Positions 16,123-24,536 of a DNA stretch of 64,000 bases are shown here, in pieces. The translations under genes and the position numbers were made by a program. The notes below the pieces were generated by a model. That model ran no database searches, was not told the DNA's origin, and worked only from the letters and a program-made list of their open reading frames with translations. Position 1 is the stretch's first letter. Each line of letters opens with the position of its first letter. The stretch lies in the NCBI GenBank assembly GCA_021835845.1, contig JAKBJU010000003.1, positions 121,404-185,403 of the forward strand. The letters are read 5' to 3'. The DNA is from Pseudomonadota bacterium (GTDB taxonomy: Bacteria; Pseudomonadota; Gammaproteobacteria; Burkholderiales; JABEVD01).

Positions 16123-17165
16123 TGGCCGACATCGAAAGGGCGTTGCAGGAGCGGGCGAAATCCGCGATCGATTCCGGAACCCCGGTCGCCATAATTGCAG
16201 GCGGCACCAAATCCTTCCTTGGGAACAGGGTGGCGGCCGAGCCCCTGCATGTCGCAGGACACAGCGGCATCGTCGACTACGATCCCAGGGAGCTCGTGAT
16301 CACGGCAAGGTGCGGCACGAAGCTGGAGGAAATCGAGCAGGTTCTGGCGGCATCCGGCCAGATGCTCGCCTTCGAGCCGCCCCGTTTCGGGGAGGGGGCA
16401 ACACTCGGCGGGGCGGTCGCCTGCGGCATTTCCGGGCCGAGGCGCCCTTATGCCGGATCGGTCAGGGACCATGTGCTGGGTTGCAGGATCATCAACGGCA
16501 GGGGGGAAATCCTGAGTTTCGGGGGAAAAGTGATGAAGAATGTTGCGGGATTCGATGTCTCCCGACTGATGGCCGGGGCCTTCGGCACCCTGGGCGTGCT
16601 GCTCGAAATCAGCCTCAGGGTGCTGCCCAGGCCTGCTGCATCGCTCACTCTGGTGCGCGAATGCAGGGATCCCGTTCCCTATCTTTGCGGCCTGGCCTCG
16701 AAACCGATCCCCGTCGATGCGGCAGCCCATGTCGGGGGATTGTGCCATATCCGTCTTTCCGGAAGCATCCAGGCCGTTTCGGAGGCGAAAAATCTGCTGG
16801 GCGGGGATATGCTGGATGGGCATGAAGCCTTCTGGGAGGACTTGCGCGAGCAGCGGCTGGCCTTTTTCGGATCGGATGTGCCGCTGTGGCGCATCGCATC
16901 CGGGCCGTCTGCGCCCATGCCGAATTTGCAGGGAGCCTGGGTGATGGACTGGGGCGGATCGCAGCGCTGGCTGAAGAGCATGGCAGGAGAAGGCGAAGTC
17001 AGGCGGGCGGTCGAAGCCATCGGCGGGCATGCCACCCTTTTCAGGGGGGAGGGCGATGCCTTTCATCCCCTGAAGGGACCGCTCGGCATGCTGCATCGAA
17101 AACTGAAGGCCGCATTCGACCCGAAAGGGATCTTCAATCCAGGCCGTCTTTACCCGGAATTCTGA
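16122..17165 (+). CDS. glcE: Glycolate oxidase, FAD-binding subunit GlcE
   Basis: The 347-residue product is the second, shorter FAD_binding_4 subunit of the glycolate oxidase complex. Typical sequences are AIIAGGTKSFLG near residue 25, EPPRFGEGATLGGAVACGISGPRRP at about 86-110 (two adjoining motifs) and VKKVMKNVAGFDVSRL-like NVAGFDVSRLMAGAFGTLG. The C-terminus ends in the FNPGRLYPEF signature. It overlaps glcD by one base and is 1 bp from glcF. Confidence 0.95.
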   Translation: MADIERALQERAKSAIDSGTPVAIIAGGTKSFLGNRVAAEPLHVAGHSGIVDYDPRELVITARCGTKLEEIEQVLAASGQMLAFEPPRFGEGATLGGAVACGISGPRRPYAGSVRDHVLGCRIINGRGEILSFGGKVMKNVAGFDVSRLMAGAFGTLGVLLEISLRVLPRPAASLTLVRECRDPVPYLCGLASKPIPVDAAAHVGGLCHIRLSGSIQAVSEAKNLLGGDMLDGHEAFWEDLREQRLAFFGSDVPLWRIASGPSAPMPNLQGAWVMDWGGSQRWLKSMAGEGEVRRAVEAIGGHATLFRGEGDAFHPLKGPLGMLHRKLKAAFDPKGIFNPGRLYPEF

Positions 17166-17166
17166 C

Positions 17167-18372
17167 ATGCAGACCAGGATCGATTCCGCGTCGAATGCCG
17201 ACCCCAGGATTGCCGAGGCCGAGGCCATATTGAGAAGCTGCGTGCACTGCGGATTCTGCAATGCGACCTGCCCGACCTATCAGCTTCTCGGATCGGAACT
17301 TGACGGTCCCAGAGGAAGGATTTACCTCGTCAAGAACATGCTCGAGGAAGGCGTCGCAGGGGAGAGGACGCGCCGCCATCTGGACCGCTGCCTCACCTGC
17401 CGATCCTGCGAGACGACCTGTCCTTCCGGGGTGAAATATGCCCGCCTGATCGACATCGGGCGCCTGATCGTCGACGACAAGGCGAGACGACCTTTTCTCG
17501 ACAGAGCCCGCCGATTTGCCATGCTGGCTATATTCCCGCATCCGGGCAGGCTGAATCTTGCCCTGAAGTTCGCCAGAATCGCGAAGCCTTTCCTGCCCTC
17601 CCATCTCAAAAGGAAAATCTTCCCCCGCAGGTTGGCAGCGGCTTTTCCCCCGGTGCGCCACAAGCGCAACATGCTGGTTCTGGAAGGCTGCGTCCAGATA
17701 CTTTCCTCTCCGAACACCAATCTCGCCGCATCGCGCGTCCTCGACAGGGTCGGCATATCCCTGATTCCGGCTTCCGGCTGCTGCGGTGCGATGCATCAGC
17801 ACATGGGGAAGGAGGAAGCGGCCCGCGCCGTGATGCGCAGGAATATCGATCTCTGGTGGCCCCATGTCGAGGCGGGCATCGAGGCTATCGTGCTCAGCGC
17901 GAGCGGGTGCGGCCTTGCCGTGAAGGAATACGGGCAGATGCTGAAGGGGGATGAGCACTACGCCGAAAAGGCGGAGAAAATCAGTTCGCTCGTCCGGGAT
18001 CTTTCCGAGGTCCTGGCGGAGGAAGACCTGAGCCTTTTTTCCGGAATCGGAAAGGGAATGCGCGTGGCCTGGCATTGCCCCTGCACCCTGCAGCACGGGC
18101 AGAAGCTCGGAGGCGCCGTGGAATCGATTCTGAAAGCCTGCGGCTTCGAGCTGCCCCCGGTCGCGGATTCCCATCTCTGCTGCGGTGCAGCGGGAACCTA
18201 TTCCCTGCTTCAGCCCGGAATTTCGGAGCGGCTGCTCGAAAACAAGCTCGCCGCCCTGCAGGGCAGCATGCCGGAGATCATCGCCACGGCTAATGTCGGC
18301 TGCCAGATGCATCTCGAAAGCGGGACCAGGGTCCCGGTCAGACACTGGATAGAACTTTTTGATCAAACCTGA
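17167..18372 (+). CDS. glcF: Glycolate oxidase, iron-sulfur subunit GlcF
   Basis: The 401-residue product passes electrons from the flavin subunits to the quinone pool. It has two N-terminal [4Fe-4S] motifs (CVHCGFCNATCPT and CLTCRSCETTCPSG) and two C-terminal CCG domains (SGCCGAMHQHMG-like at about residue 200 and HLCCGAAGTYS near 340), the usual order. It follows glcE by 1 bp. The next gene's open frame overlaps its end, but the true aminotransferase start is 10 bp downstream. Confidence 0.96.
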   Translation: MQTRIDSASNADPRIAEAEAILRSCVHCGFCNATCPTYQLLGSELDGPRGRIYLVKNMLEEGVAGERTRRHLDRCLTCRSCETTCPSGVKYARLIDIGRLIVDDKARRPFLDRARRFAMLAIFPHPGRLNLALKFARIAKPFLPSHLKRKIFPRRLAAAFPPVRHKRNMLVLEGCVQILSSPNTNLAASRVLDRVGISLIPASGCCGAMHQHMGKEEAARAVMRRNIDLWWPHVEAGIEAIVLSASGCGLAVKEYGQMLKGDEHYAEKAEKISSLVRDLSEVLAEEDLSLFSGIGKGMRVAWHCPCTLQHGQKLGGAVESILKACGFELPPVADSHLCCGAAGTYSLLQPGISERLLENKLAALQGSMPEIIATANVGCQMHLESGTRVPVRHWIELFDQT

Positions 18373-18382
18373 AGGAGAAAAC

Positions 18383-19564
18383 ATGAAAATCGGATCTTTT
18401 CATCCCCCGCAGCGTACCCTGATGGGCCCCGGGCCCTCCGATGTCAGCCCCCGCGTCCTGGAGGCGATGTCCCGGCCCACGCTGGGCCATCTCGACCCGG
18501 TCTTTGTCGCCATGATGGACGAAGTCAAGGCGCTCCTGAAATATGCCTTCCAGACCGGAAACGAGCTGACCATGCCCGTTTCCGCGCCGGGCTCCGCGGG
18601 CATGGAAACCTGTTTCGTCAATCTGGTCGAGCCGGGAGACAAGGTGATCATTTGCCAGAACGGCGTTTTCGGCGGCAGGATGAAGGAGAACGTCGAGCGC
18701 TGCGGCGGGATTGCGGTGATGGTTCAGGATGAATGGGGGCGGGCTGTCGATCCGCAAAAGCTGGAAGATGCCCTGAAGGCCAACAGGGATGCGAAAATCG
18801 TGGCGTTCGTGCATGCCGAAACGTCGACCGGCGCCGTGTCCGATGCGAAAACCCTGGCGGAGATTGCCCACAAGCACGGATGTCTCGTGATTGCCGATGC
18901 GGTCACCTCCCTCGCGGGCTCCCCCCTGAAGGTCGACGAATGGAAGCTCGATGCGATCTATTCGGGCACCCAGAAATGCCTCTCCTGCACTCCCGGACTT
19001 TCTCCAGTGAGCTTTTCGGAAGCCGCAGTCGAGCGGATCAAAGGCCGCAAATCGAAGGTGCAGAGCTGGTTCCTGGACCTCAATCTCGTGATGGGCTACT
19101 GGGGAGGCAACGCCAAGCGTGCCTACCATCATACCGCCCCAATCAATGCCCTTTACGGTCTGCATGAAGCGCTGGTGATTCTGCAGGACGAGGGGCTGGA
19201 AAACGCATGGGCGCGCCACCGCAAGCATCATCTTGCCCTGCGTGCGGGGGTCGAGGCGATGGGGCTGGCTTTCGTGGTGCCGGAAGCGGAGCGCCTTCCC
19301 CAGCTCAACGCGATCGCCATTCCGGAAGGGGTCGACGATGCTGCCGTGAGATCCATGCTGCTCTCCGACTGGCAGCTTGAAATCGGCGCGGGCCTCGGAG
19401 CGATGGCAGGCAAAGTCTGGCGCATCGGCCTGATGGGGCATGCCTGCAATGCCCGCAACGTGCTGCTCTGCCTTTCCGCCCTGGAAGATGTCCTGGTCAG
19501 GCTGAAAGCCCCCGTAAGGAGCGGTGAGGCCCTTGCCGCCGCCACGAGGTCGCTTATGGCATAA
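18383..19564 (+). CDS. Class V aminotransferase: alanine/serine-glyoxylate aminotransferase
   Basis: A PLP enzyme that converts glyoxylate to glycine with alanine or serine as amino donor. The 393-residue product shows the family start (LMGPGPSDVSPRVLEAMSRP), the aspartate segment ADAVTSLAG and the PLP lysine Lys198 (IYSGTQKCLSCTPGL). The ATG at 18383 follows AAGGAG with good spacing. As the fourth gene after glcDEF it completes a glycolate to glyoxylate to glycine route, the photorespiration-like salvage used by autotrophs with RuBisCO. Amino donor preference cannot be read from sequence. Confidence 0.93.
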   Translation: MKIGSFHPPQRTLMGPGPSDVSPRVLEAMSRPTLGHLDPVFVAMMDEVKALLKYAFQTGNELTMPVSAPGSAGMETCFVNLVEPGDKVIICQNGVFGGRMKENVERCGGIAVMVQDEWGRAVDPQKLEDALKANRDAKIVAFVHAETSTGAVSDAKTLAEIAHKHGCLVIADAVTSLAGSPLKVDEWKLDAIYSGTQKCLSCTPGLSPVSFSEAAVERIKGRKSKVQSWFLDLNLVMGYWGGNAKRAYHHTAPINALYGLHEALVILQDEGLENAWARHRKHHLALRAGVEAMGLAFVVPEAERLPQLNAIAIPEGVDDAAVRSMLLSDWQLEIGAGLGAMAGKVWRIGLMGHACNARNVLLCLSALEDVLVRLKAPVRSGEALAAATRSLMA

Positions 19565-19584
19565 TCGGGTTTTCAGGGGGGGGC

Positions 19585-20364
19585 ATGAAAAAGAAACGGC
19601 CTGAGCTTTCGAAGCATGAATACGGGGAAAGCCTGCATCTGCTGCAGGTCGAACTCACCAAGCTGCAGCGGCATTTCATCAAGTGCGGCGAGAAAATCCT
19701 GATCATTTTCGAGGGCAGGGATGCTTCGGGAAAGGACGGGACGATCAAGCGCATCGTCGAGCACCTCTCTCCCAGGGAGACGCGCGTCGTCGCCCTGGGA
19801 AAGCCTTCGGACAGGGACAGGGGCTCTTGGTATTTTCAGCGTTACGTGCCCCATCTTCCCGCAGCCCAGGAACTGGTTCTATTCAACAGGAGCTGGTACA
19901 ACCGGGCGGGGGTGGAGCGGGTGATGGGATTTTGCAGCGATGCCGAATACGAGGAGTTCATGGGGTCGGTCTGCGAATTCGAGAACCTTCTGGTGCATTC
20001 CGGCATCAAGCTCTTCAAGTACTATCTCGACATTTCCAGGAAGGAGCAGGAAATGCGCCTGGAAGACCGGAAGAAGGATCCCCTCAAGCAGTGGAAGATC
20101 AGCGACATAGACGAGGCGGCGCTCGGTCGCTGGAAAGCCTATAGCAATGCGCGCAACGAGATGTTCGCACGCACGCACAATATCATTGCGCCCTGGACCG
20201 TGGTCAGGGCGGACGACAAACCGCTCGCCAGGATCAGCGTGATCAAGGATATCCTGACCCGCCTGGAGTATGATGGCAAGGACGGGGAGGCCACCCTGCC
20301 CAACCCCGACGTTGTTTTTGGCTACCACGAGGATTGTCTGAAGAAGGGGCTGATTGCCCAATAA
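19585..20364 (+). CDS. ppk2: Polyphosphate kinase 2 (PPK2)
   Basis: PPK2 transfers phosphate between polyphosphate and nucleotides. The 259-residue product is a single PPK2 domain with the Walker A motif EGRDASGKDG (43-52), the lid region GKPSDRDRGSWYFQRYV and the Walker B segment ELVLFNRSWYNRAGVE. The length fits class I single-domain enzymes, which mainly make GTP or ATP from polyphosphate; the preferred nucleotide is not settled by these motifs. It lies 20 bp after the aminotransferase and may be co-transcribed. A NtrC-like site begins 2 bp after its stop. Confidence 0.94.
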   Translation: MKKKRPELSKHEYGESLHLLQVELTKLQRHFIKCGEKILIIFEGRDASGKDGTIKRIVEHLSPRETRVVALGKPSDRDRGSWYFQRYVPHLPAAQELVLFNRSWYNRAGVERVMGFCSDAEYEEFMGSVCEFENLLVHSGIKLFKYYLDISRKEQEMRLEDRKKDPLKQWKISDIDEAALGRWKAYSNARNEMFARTHNIIAPWTVVRADDKPLARISVIKDILTRLEYDGKDGEATLPNPDVVFGYHEDCLKKGLIAQ

Positions 20365-20366
20365 AA

Positions 20367-20383
20367 TGCACCATAACGGTGCA
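20367..20383. promoter_or_regulatory. NtrC-binding-site-like palindrome
   Basis: TGCACC-ATAAC-GGTGCA is a perfect match to the known NtrC enhancer consensus TGCACC-N5-GGTGCA. Its centre is about 95 bp upstream of the start site predicted from the sigma-54 element at 20445-20460, the usual enhancer distance. It should place the downstream AAA+ ATPase gene under nitrogen control. Confidence 0.72.
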
Positions 20384-20444
20384 ATTCGGGCTCAAGTCGC
20401 CGATGGGGATGCCGATATATCGACCGAGGGGAAGAAATGAGGGC

Positions 20445-20460
20445 GGGTACGGTTCATGCT
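20445..20460 (+). promoter_or_regulatory. Sigma-54 promoter for the AAA+ ATPase gene
   Basis: GGGTACGGTTCATGCT has the invariant GG-N10-GC spacing (GG 20446-20447, GC 20458-20459) and matches TGGYAC-N5-TTGC at most positions. The predicted transcript starts near 20471, 20 bp before the gene, leaving room for the AAGGAG ribosome site. Confidence 0.62.
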
Positions 20461-20490
20461 TGAATTTCATCGAATCTCAAGGAGTCGATC

Positions 20491-21459
20491 ATGGCCAATG
20501 ATGCATTGCATATTCCCATAGCGGATTACAAGTCCATCTACAGCGTCGCGGACGTCGACCGGGCGATGGAGGAGTCCGCGCCTCGGAACAACGAATCGCT
20601 CAATTCCGTCTACCAGAAGATGAAGCAGGCAGGCGGCGTGCGCTACATCGTGAAGCCTTCCAGCGAAGACGGGCTGGATTCCCTCTACGAGAGCGCGCCG
20701 AATTTCGGGGAAGTGATAGGGGACTTGAGGAAGCAGATGGCGCTCGCCGTCTTCGGCAACGAGCCGGTGAGCTTCACGCCTATCCTGCTGCTCGGCGAAC
20801 CCGGACTCGGCAAGACCCACTTTGCGAAATGCGTGTCCAAGGTGCTCGGCACGCACTTCGAATTCATTGCGATGAGCTCGCTTACCGCGGGCTGGATATT
20901 GTCCGGCGCATCCTCGCAATGGAACAGCGCCAAACCCGGCAAGGTTGCGCAATCGCTGGTCAACGGGGAATTCGCCAATCCCCTCGTCGTTCTCGACGAG
21001 GTGGACAAATGCGGCGGAGATTCCAGGTACGATCCGATGGGGGCGCTCTACGGCCTGCTCGAGCGGGATACCGCCGAGCATTTCAGGGACGAATTCATCG
21101 AGGTCGATATGGATGCGAGCCATATCCTGTGGATCGCCACCGCCAACGACGAAAGCGCCATTCCCGAGCCCATCCTCAACAGGATGAACGTCTACGTTAT
21201 CGACAGGCCGGACGGGGAGGGTGCGATGAAGATCGCATTGGCGGTCTATCGAGACATTCTGGATGACCACAACTGGGGTTTTCCGGATGAGCCTGCAGAG
21301 GAAATTCTTGCCGCTCTCGCGGAAATTCCGCCGCGCGACATGAGAAAACTGCTGGTCGATGCCTTCGGCAATGCGATGCTGGAGCGGCGCACCCACCTGC
21401 TTTCCAGAGATCTCGATGTCGGCAGGCTTTCGAGGAGAAAATCCAAGATCGGGTTCTAG
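20491..21459 (+). CDS. Stand-alone AAA+ ATPase (Lon-ATPase-like), nitrogen-regulated
   Basis: The 322-residue product has a short N-terminal region (1-70) and one AAA+ module: Walker A GEPGLGKTH (102-110), Walker B VVLDEVDK (166-173), sensor-1 WIATANDES, an arginine-finger region PILNRMNVYVI and a small lid domain with PPRDMRKLL. This resembles the ATPase part of Lon, but no protease domain follows and no Ser-Lys dyad is present. It may remodel a partner protein. The upstream NtrC site and sigma-54 promoter suggest expression under nitrogen limitation. There are no co-oriented genes after it, so it is probably monocistronic; the function is unknown. Confidence 0.85.
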   Translation: MANDALHIPIADYKSIYSVADVDRAMEESAPRNNESLNSVYQKMKQAGGVRYIVKPSSEDGLDSLYESAPNFGEVIGDLRKQMALAVFGNEPVSFTPILLLGEPGLGKTHFAKCVSKVLGTHFEFIAMSSLTAGWILSGASSQWNSAKPGKVAQSLVNGEFANPLVVLDEVDKCGGDSRYDPMGALYGLLERDTAEHFRDEFIEVDMDASHILWIATANDESAIPEPILNRMNVYVIDRPDGEGAMKIALAVYRDILDDHNWGFPDEPAEEILAALAEIPPRDMRKLLVDAFGNAMLERRTHLLSRDLDVGRLSRRKSKIGF

Positions 21460-21468
21460 GGATGGCTT

Positions 21469-22071
21469 TCAGGCAACCTTGAACTGACTTCCCGGGATCA
21501 CCTCGGAAAAGATGCGCATCAAATGCGGATCGAATTTGCTTCCGGTCTCTTCGTGCAGGATGGACATGATTTCCGAGTGGCTTCTTGCCGCATGGTACGA
21601 ACGTGTCACGGCCATTGCATCATAACTGTCCGCGATGGAGATGATGCGGGAGCAGACCGGAATGCTTTCCCCTGAAAGTCCGTCAGGGTAACCCCGCCCG
21701 TCGTAATGCTCGTGGTGGTGGCGGATTGCCAGAGCTGGCTGGGGCGAGCCTTCGAGTTCGGTCGCGAGCATGATTTTTTCGCCGATTTCGGAATGCTGCT
21801 TCATCACCGCCCACTCGTCCTCGTCGAACTGCGCAGGCTTCAACAGGATACGGTCCGGTATGCCGATCTTTCCGACGTCGTGAAACGAGGAGCTGATCCG
21901 CAGCGATTCGAGTTCGTGTTTGTCTAGGCCGCATCGCTTTCCGATTGCATCCGACAGGCCATGCACGCGCTCCGAGTGAAGCCGCGTCAGAAAGTCGCGG
22001 TAGCCCAGGGCAACCGACAGTGCTTTCGTGTATTTGAACAGCGCATCGTAAATGCCGCCTTTTGATTCCAT
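21469..22071 (-). CDS. HD-GYP domain protein (c-di-GMP phosphodiesterase type)
   Basis: The 200-residue product is essentially one HD-GYP domain, which hydrolyses c-di-GMP. Motifs are intact: the metal pair His64-Asp65 (FHDVGKIGIPDRIL), HHH/E at 118-121 and DGRGYPDGLSGE (124-135) including the GYP triplet. There is no receiver or membrane part. The ATG at 22071 is chosen; the frame is open to 22119 and the ribosome site is weak either way. It is convergent with the AAA+ gene and could balance the GGDEF cyclase at 12.4 kb. Confidence 0.88.
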   Translation of the reverse strand: MESKGGIYDALFKYTKALSVALGYRDFLTRLHSERVHGLSDAIGKRCGLDKHELESLRISSSFHDVGKIGIPDRILLKPAQFDEDEWAVMKQHSEIGEKIMLATELEGSPQPALAIRHHHEHYDGRGYPDGLSGESIPVCSRIISIADSYDAMAVTRSYHAARSHSEIMSILHEETGSKFDPHLMRIFSEVIPGSQFKVA

Positions 22072-22167
22072 GCCGGGTTTTCCATCGCGCAATCCATTAA
22101 AGAATGCTAGACGCAACATGTTGCAATGTCAAAAAGGCATTTTCGATTCCAGGAAAAGGAACAGGGT

Positions 22168-22209
22168 TTGATCTGGATCAAGACGGGATGATCCTGTCCG
22201 ATCTATTCT
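22168..22209 (+). promoter_or_regulatory. FNR/ANR-type activator site with -10 element
   Basis: TTGAT-CTGG-ATCAA (22168-22181) matches the FNR/ANR consensus exactly. A -10 like TATTCT lies at 22204-22209, so the box centre would be at about -41.5 from a start near 22216, the class II activation geometry. It should activate the flavin oxidoreductase gene at 22251 when oxygen is low. Confidence 0.65.
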
Positions 22210-22250
22210 GGCATATCAGCTTTTAATGATAAAGATTCCGGGAGTTGCGC

Positions 22251-23408
22251 ATGAGCCGTGCCGATTTGCCTTCGTTCCATCTGAAAGGAAAAGCGCTGCT
22301 CCCCATCGTGCAGGGCGGCATGGGGGTCGGCGTCTCTGCGCACCGCCTTGCCGGGACAGTCGCCGCATCCGGCGCAATGGGTACCATTGCCAGCATCGAT
22401 TTGCGCCACCACCATCCCGACCTGATGGCGCGCGGAGAAAAAGACAAATCGGCGCTCGACAGGGCCAATTTGATTGCGCTGGACCGCGAAATACGGGCTG
22501 CCCTGAAGCTTGCCGGTGGAAATGGCCTGATTGCGGTCAATGTCATGAAGGCAGTCACCGAGCATGCTGCACTAGTGAGGCAGGCATGCGAGAGCGGAGC
22601 GCAGGCGATCGTGATGGGGGCCGGGCTGCCTCTTGATTTGCCCGATCTGGCAGAAGATTTTCCCGATGTTGCCCTGATTCCGATCCTTTCGGATGCGCGC
22701 GGCGTGAATCTGGTGCTGAAGAAGTGGATGCGCAAGAACCGGCTGCCGGATGCCGTCGTGATCGAGCATCCGCGCTATGCCGGCGGGCATCTGGGGGCGC
22801 CGAAGCCGGAGGAAATCGGCGATCCGCGCTTCGATTTTCCGTCGGTCATCGAAGAAGTGCTCCAGTCGTTCAAAACCCTCGGCATCGAGCGCGAGCGGAT
22901 CCCCCTGATTCCGGCGGGAGGCACCAACACCCACGAGAAGATACGCGAACTGCTTGCTCTGGGAGCGAGTGCCGTTCAGATCGGCACGCCTTTTGCCGTG
23001 ACCGCTGAAGGGGATGCCCATCCCAATTTCAAGAAGGTTCTGGCAGAAGCGCACCCCGAGCAGATCGTGACCTTCATGAGCGTCGCAGGGCTTCCCGCCC
23101 GCGCCGTGATTACGCCCTGGCTGAAGAATTATCTGGGCCGGGAGGAAAAATTGCAGGCCTGCGCCAGGGCGGAGAGAGGGCGATGCGCATCGGGCCTGAG
23201 CTGTCTGCTGCATTGCGGGCTGCGAGACGGTATTGCAAGGGCGGGGCAGTTCTGCATCGATGCCCAGCTTGCAGCCGCCCTCAAGGGAGACATCAAAAAG
23301 GGCCTCTTTTTCAGGGGCTCCGAACCCCTGCCGTTCGGCAGCGCCATCAGGACCGTCAGGGAACTTCTGGAATACCTCATGACGGGAGCCTCTGTCACGG
23401 CAAGTTGA
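22251..23408 (+). CDS. NAD(P)H-dependent flavin oxidoreductase / nitronate monooxygenase family
   Basis: The 385-residue product is an FMN TIM-barrel enzyme of the 2-nitropropane dioxygenase group. It starts with LPIVQGGMGVGVSAHRLAG, has the glycine-rich AGGHLGAPK, and the phosphate-binding stretches PAGGTNTHEKI and LGASAVQIGTPF. This subgroup, with a longer C-terminal part containing several cysteines (about 300-330, CARAERGRCASGLSCLLHC), includes enzymes related to FabK-like and nitronate-oxidising proteins; the substrate is undefined. The ATG at 22251 is preferred to the TTG at 22245. The FNR box upstream suggests low-oxygen expression, odd for an oxygen-using enzyme. Confidence 0.85.
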   Translation: MSRADLPSFHLKGKALLPIVQGGMGVGVSAHRLAGTVAASGAMGTIASIDLRHHHPDLMARGEKDKSALDRANLIALDREIRAALKLAGGNGLIAVNVMKAVTEHAALVRQACESGAQAIVMGAGLPLDLPDLAEDFPDVALIPILSDARGVNLVLKKWMRKNRLPDAVVIEHPRYAGGHLGAPKPEEIGDPRFDFPSVIEEVLQSFKTLGIERERIPLIPAGGTNTHEKIRELLALGASAVQIGTPFAVTAEGDAHPNFKKVLAEAHPEQIVTFMSVAGLPARAVITPWLKNYLGREEKLQACARAERGRCASGLSCLLHCGLRDGIARAGQFCIDAQLAAALKGDIKKGLFFRGSEPLPFGSAIRTVRELLEYLMTGASVTAS

Positions 23409-23422
23409 TGATGCCGTAACGG

Positions 23423-24532
23423 CTAGCGCTGGCCGATGCGCGCGTCCCTGAAGATCGACTGTTCTCTGGGCTGGGAGCGCCAGTATTGGCGCGGCGCGGT
23501 TATCTGCGCTCCCAGTTTGGCGGCCGCACGCCAGGGCCAGCGAGGATCGTAGAGCATTCCGCGGGCGAGCGCCACCAGGTCGGCCTGTCCCGATGCGACG
23601 ATCGTCTCGGCCTGCTCGGGTTCCGTAATCAGGCCGACCGCCATTACCGGGATGCTTGCCTGCCTGCGAATCCGCTCGGCAAGATGGACCTGGTAGCCGG
23701 GGCCTGCGGGAATCTTCTGCAATGGCGAAAGGCCGCCGCTCGATACATGGATGTAGGCGCATCCGCGGCTTTCCAGCTCCTTGCAAAGTGCGAGGCTTCC
23801 TTCCACATCCCAGCCGCCTTCGACCCAGTCCGTTGCGGAAATGCGCGCGCCCACGGGCTTGTCTTTCGGGAAGGCCTGCCTCACTTTTTCGAATATTTCC
23901 AGGGGAAAACGCATCCGGTTTGCAAGCGTTCCGCCATAGGCATCCTTTCTCTGGTTTGAAAGGGGCGAGAGGAACTGGTGGAGCAGATAGCCGTGAGCGG
24001 CGTGCAGTTCGACGGCGTCGAAGCCGATGCGGCCGGCGCGCGCGGCGGCAGAGGAAAAGGCTTGCCGGGTCCGGTCGAGCCCCGCGTCGTCGAGTTCGGC
24101 AGGGAGCTCTTCCCCGGGGGAGTGGGGAAGGGGCGAAGGCGCAAGCGTGGTCCAGCCCCCGGACTCTTTCGGAATCATGGCGCCGCCGTCCCAGGGGAGA
24201 TGGCTCGAGGCTTTTCGCCCGGCATGGGCGAGCTGGATGGCGATCGGCATGTCCGAATAACGCTTCACGCCATGGATGACCCGTTCCAGCGCGGCTTCCG
24301 TTTCTTCCGAGTACAGGCCGAGGTCTCCCGGCGAGATGCGTCCTTCGGGAGAGACGGCAGTGGCCTCGATGATCAGGAGTCCGGCGCCGGAGAGCGCCAG
24401 TTGCCCCAGATGGATCAGATGCCAGTCGGTGGCTGCGCCGTTTTCCGCGGAATACTGGCACATGGGAGCCACCACGATGCGGTTTGGCAGGGCCAGATTC
24501 CCCAGGGAAAGGGGAGAAAAGAGTCGGCTCAT
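23423..24532 (-). CDS. Old yellow enzyme family NADH:flavin oxidoreductase (YqjM-like)
   Basis: The 369-residue product is an FMN-dependent ene-reductase. Family features in order: LFSPLSLGNLALPNRIVVAPMCQYSA at the N-terminus (two adjoining segments; the Cys before QYSA is the thermophilic-like/YqjM subclass mark), QLAHAGRKAS, the substrate-binding HAAHGYLLHQFLSP (H-x2-H), the RISATDW segment and the phosphate-binding VASGQADLVALARGMLYDPRWP. The physiological substrate is not determined by sequence. It is 4 bp downstream of dps on the same strand, suggesting co-expression in oxidative or electrophile stress. Confidence 0.93.
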   Translation of the reverse strand: MSRLFSPLSLGNLALPNRIVVAPMCQYSAENGAATDWHLIHLGQLALSGAGLLIIEATAVSPEGRISPGDLGLYSEETEAALERVIHGVKRYSDMPIAIQLAHAGRKASSHLPWDGGAMIPKESGGWTTLAPSPLPHSPGEELPAELDDAGLDRTRQAFSSAAARAGRIGFDAVELHAAHGYLLHQFLSPLSNQRKDAYGGTLANRMRFPLEIFEKVRQAFPKDKPVGARISATDWVEGGWDVEGSLALCKELESRGCAYIHVSSGGLSPLQKIPAGPGYQVHLAERIRRQASIPVMAVGLITEPEQAETIVASGQADLVALARGMLYDPRWPWRAAAKLGAQITAPRQYWRSQPREQSIFRDARIGQR

Positions 24533-24536
24533 GCGG

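Noticed and set aside
22572..24461. 629-codon minus-strand open frame across the NMO and OYE genes
   Set aside because: Arg/Pro-rich shadow translation; both real genes have intact family motifs in other frames.
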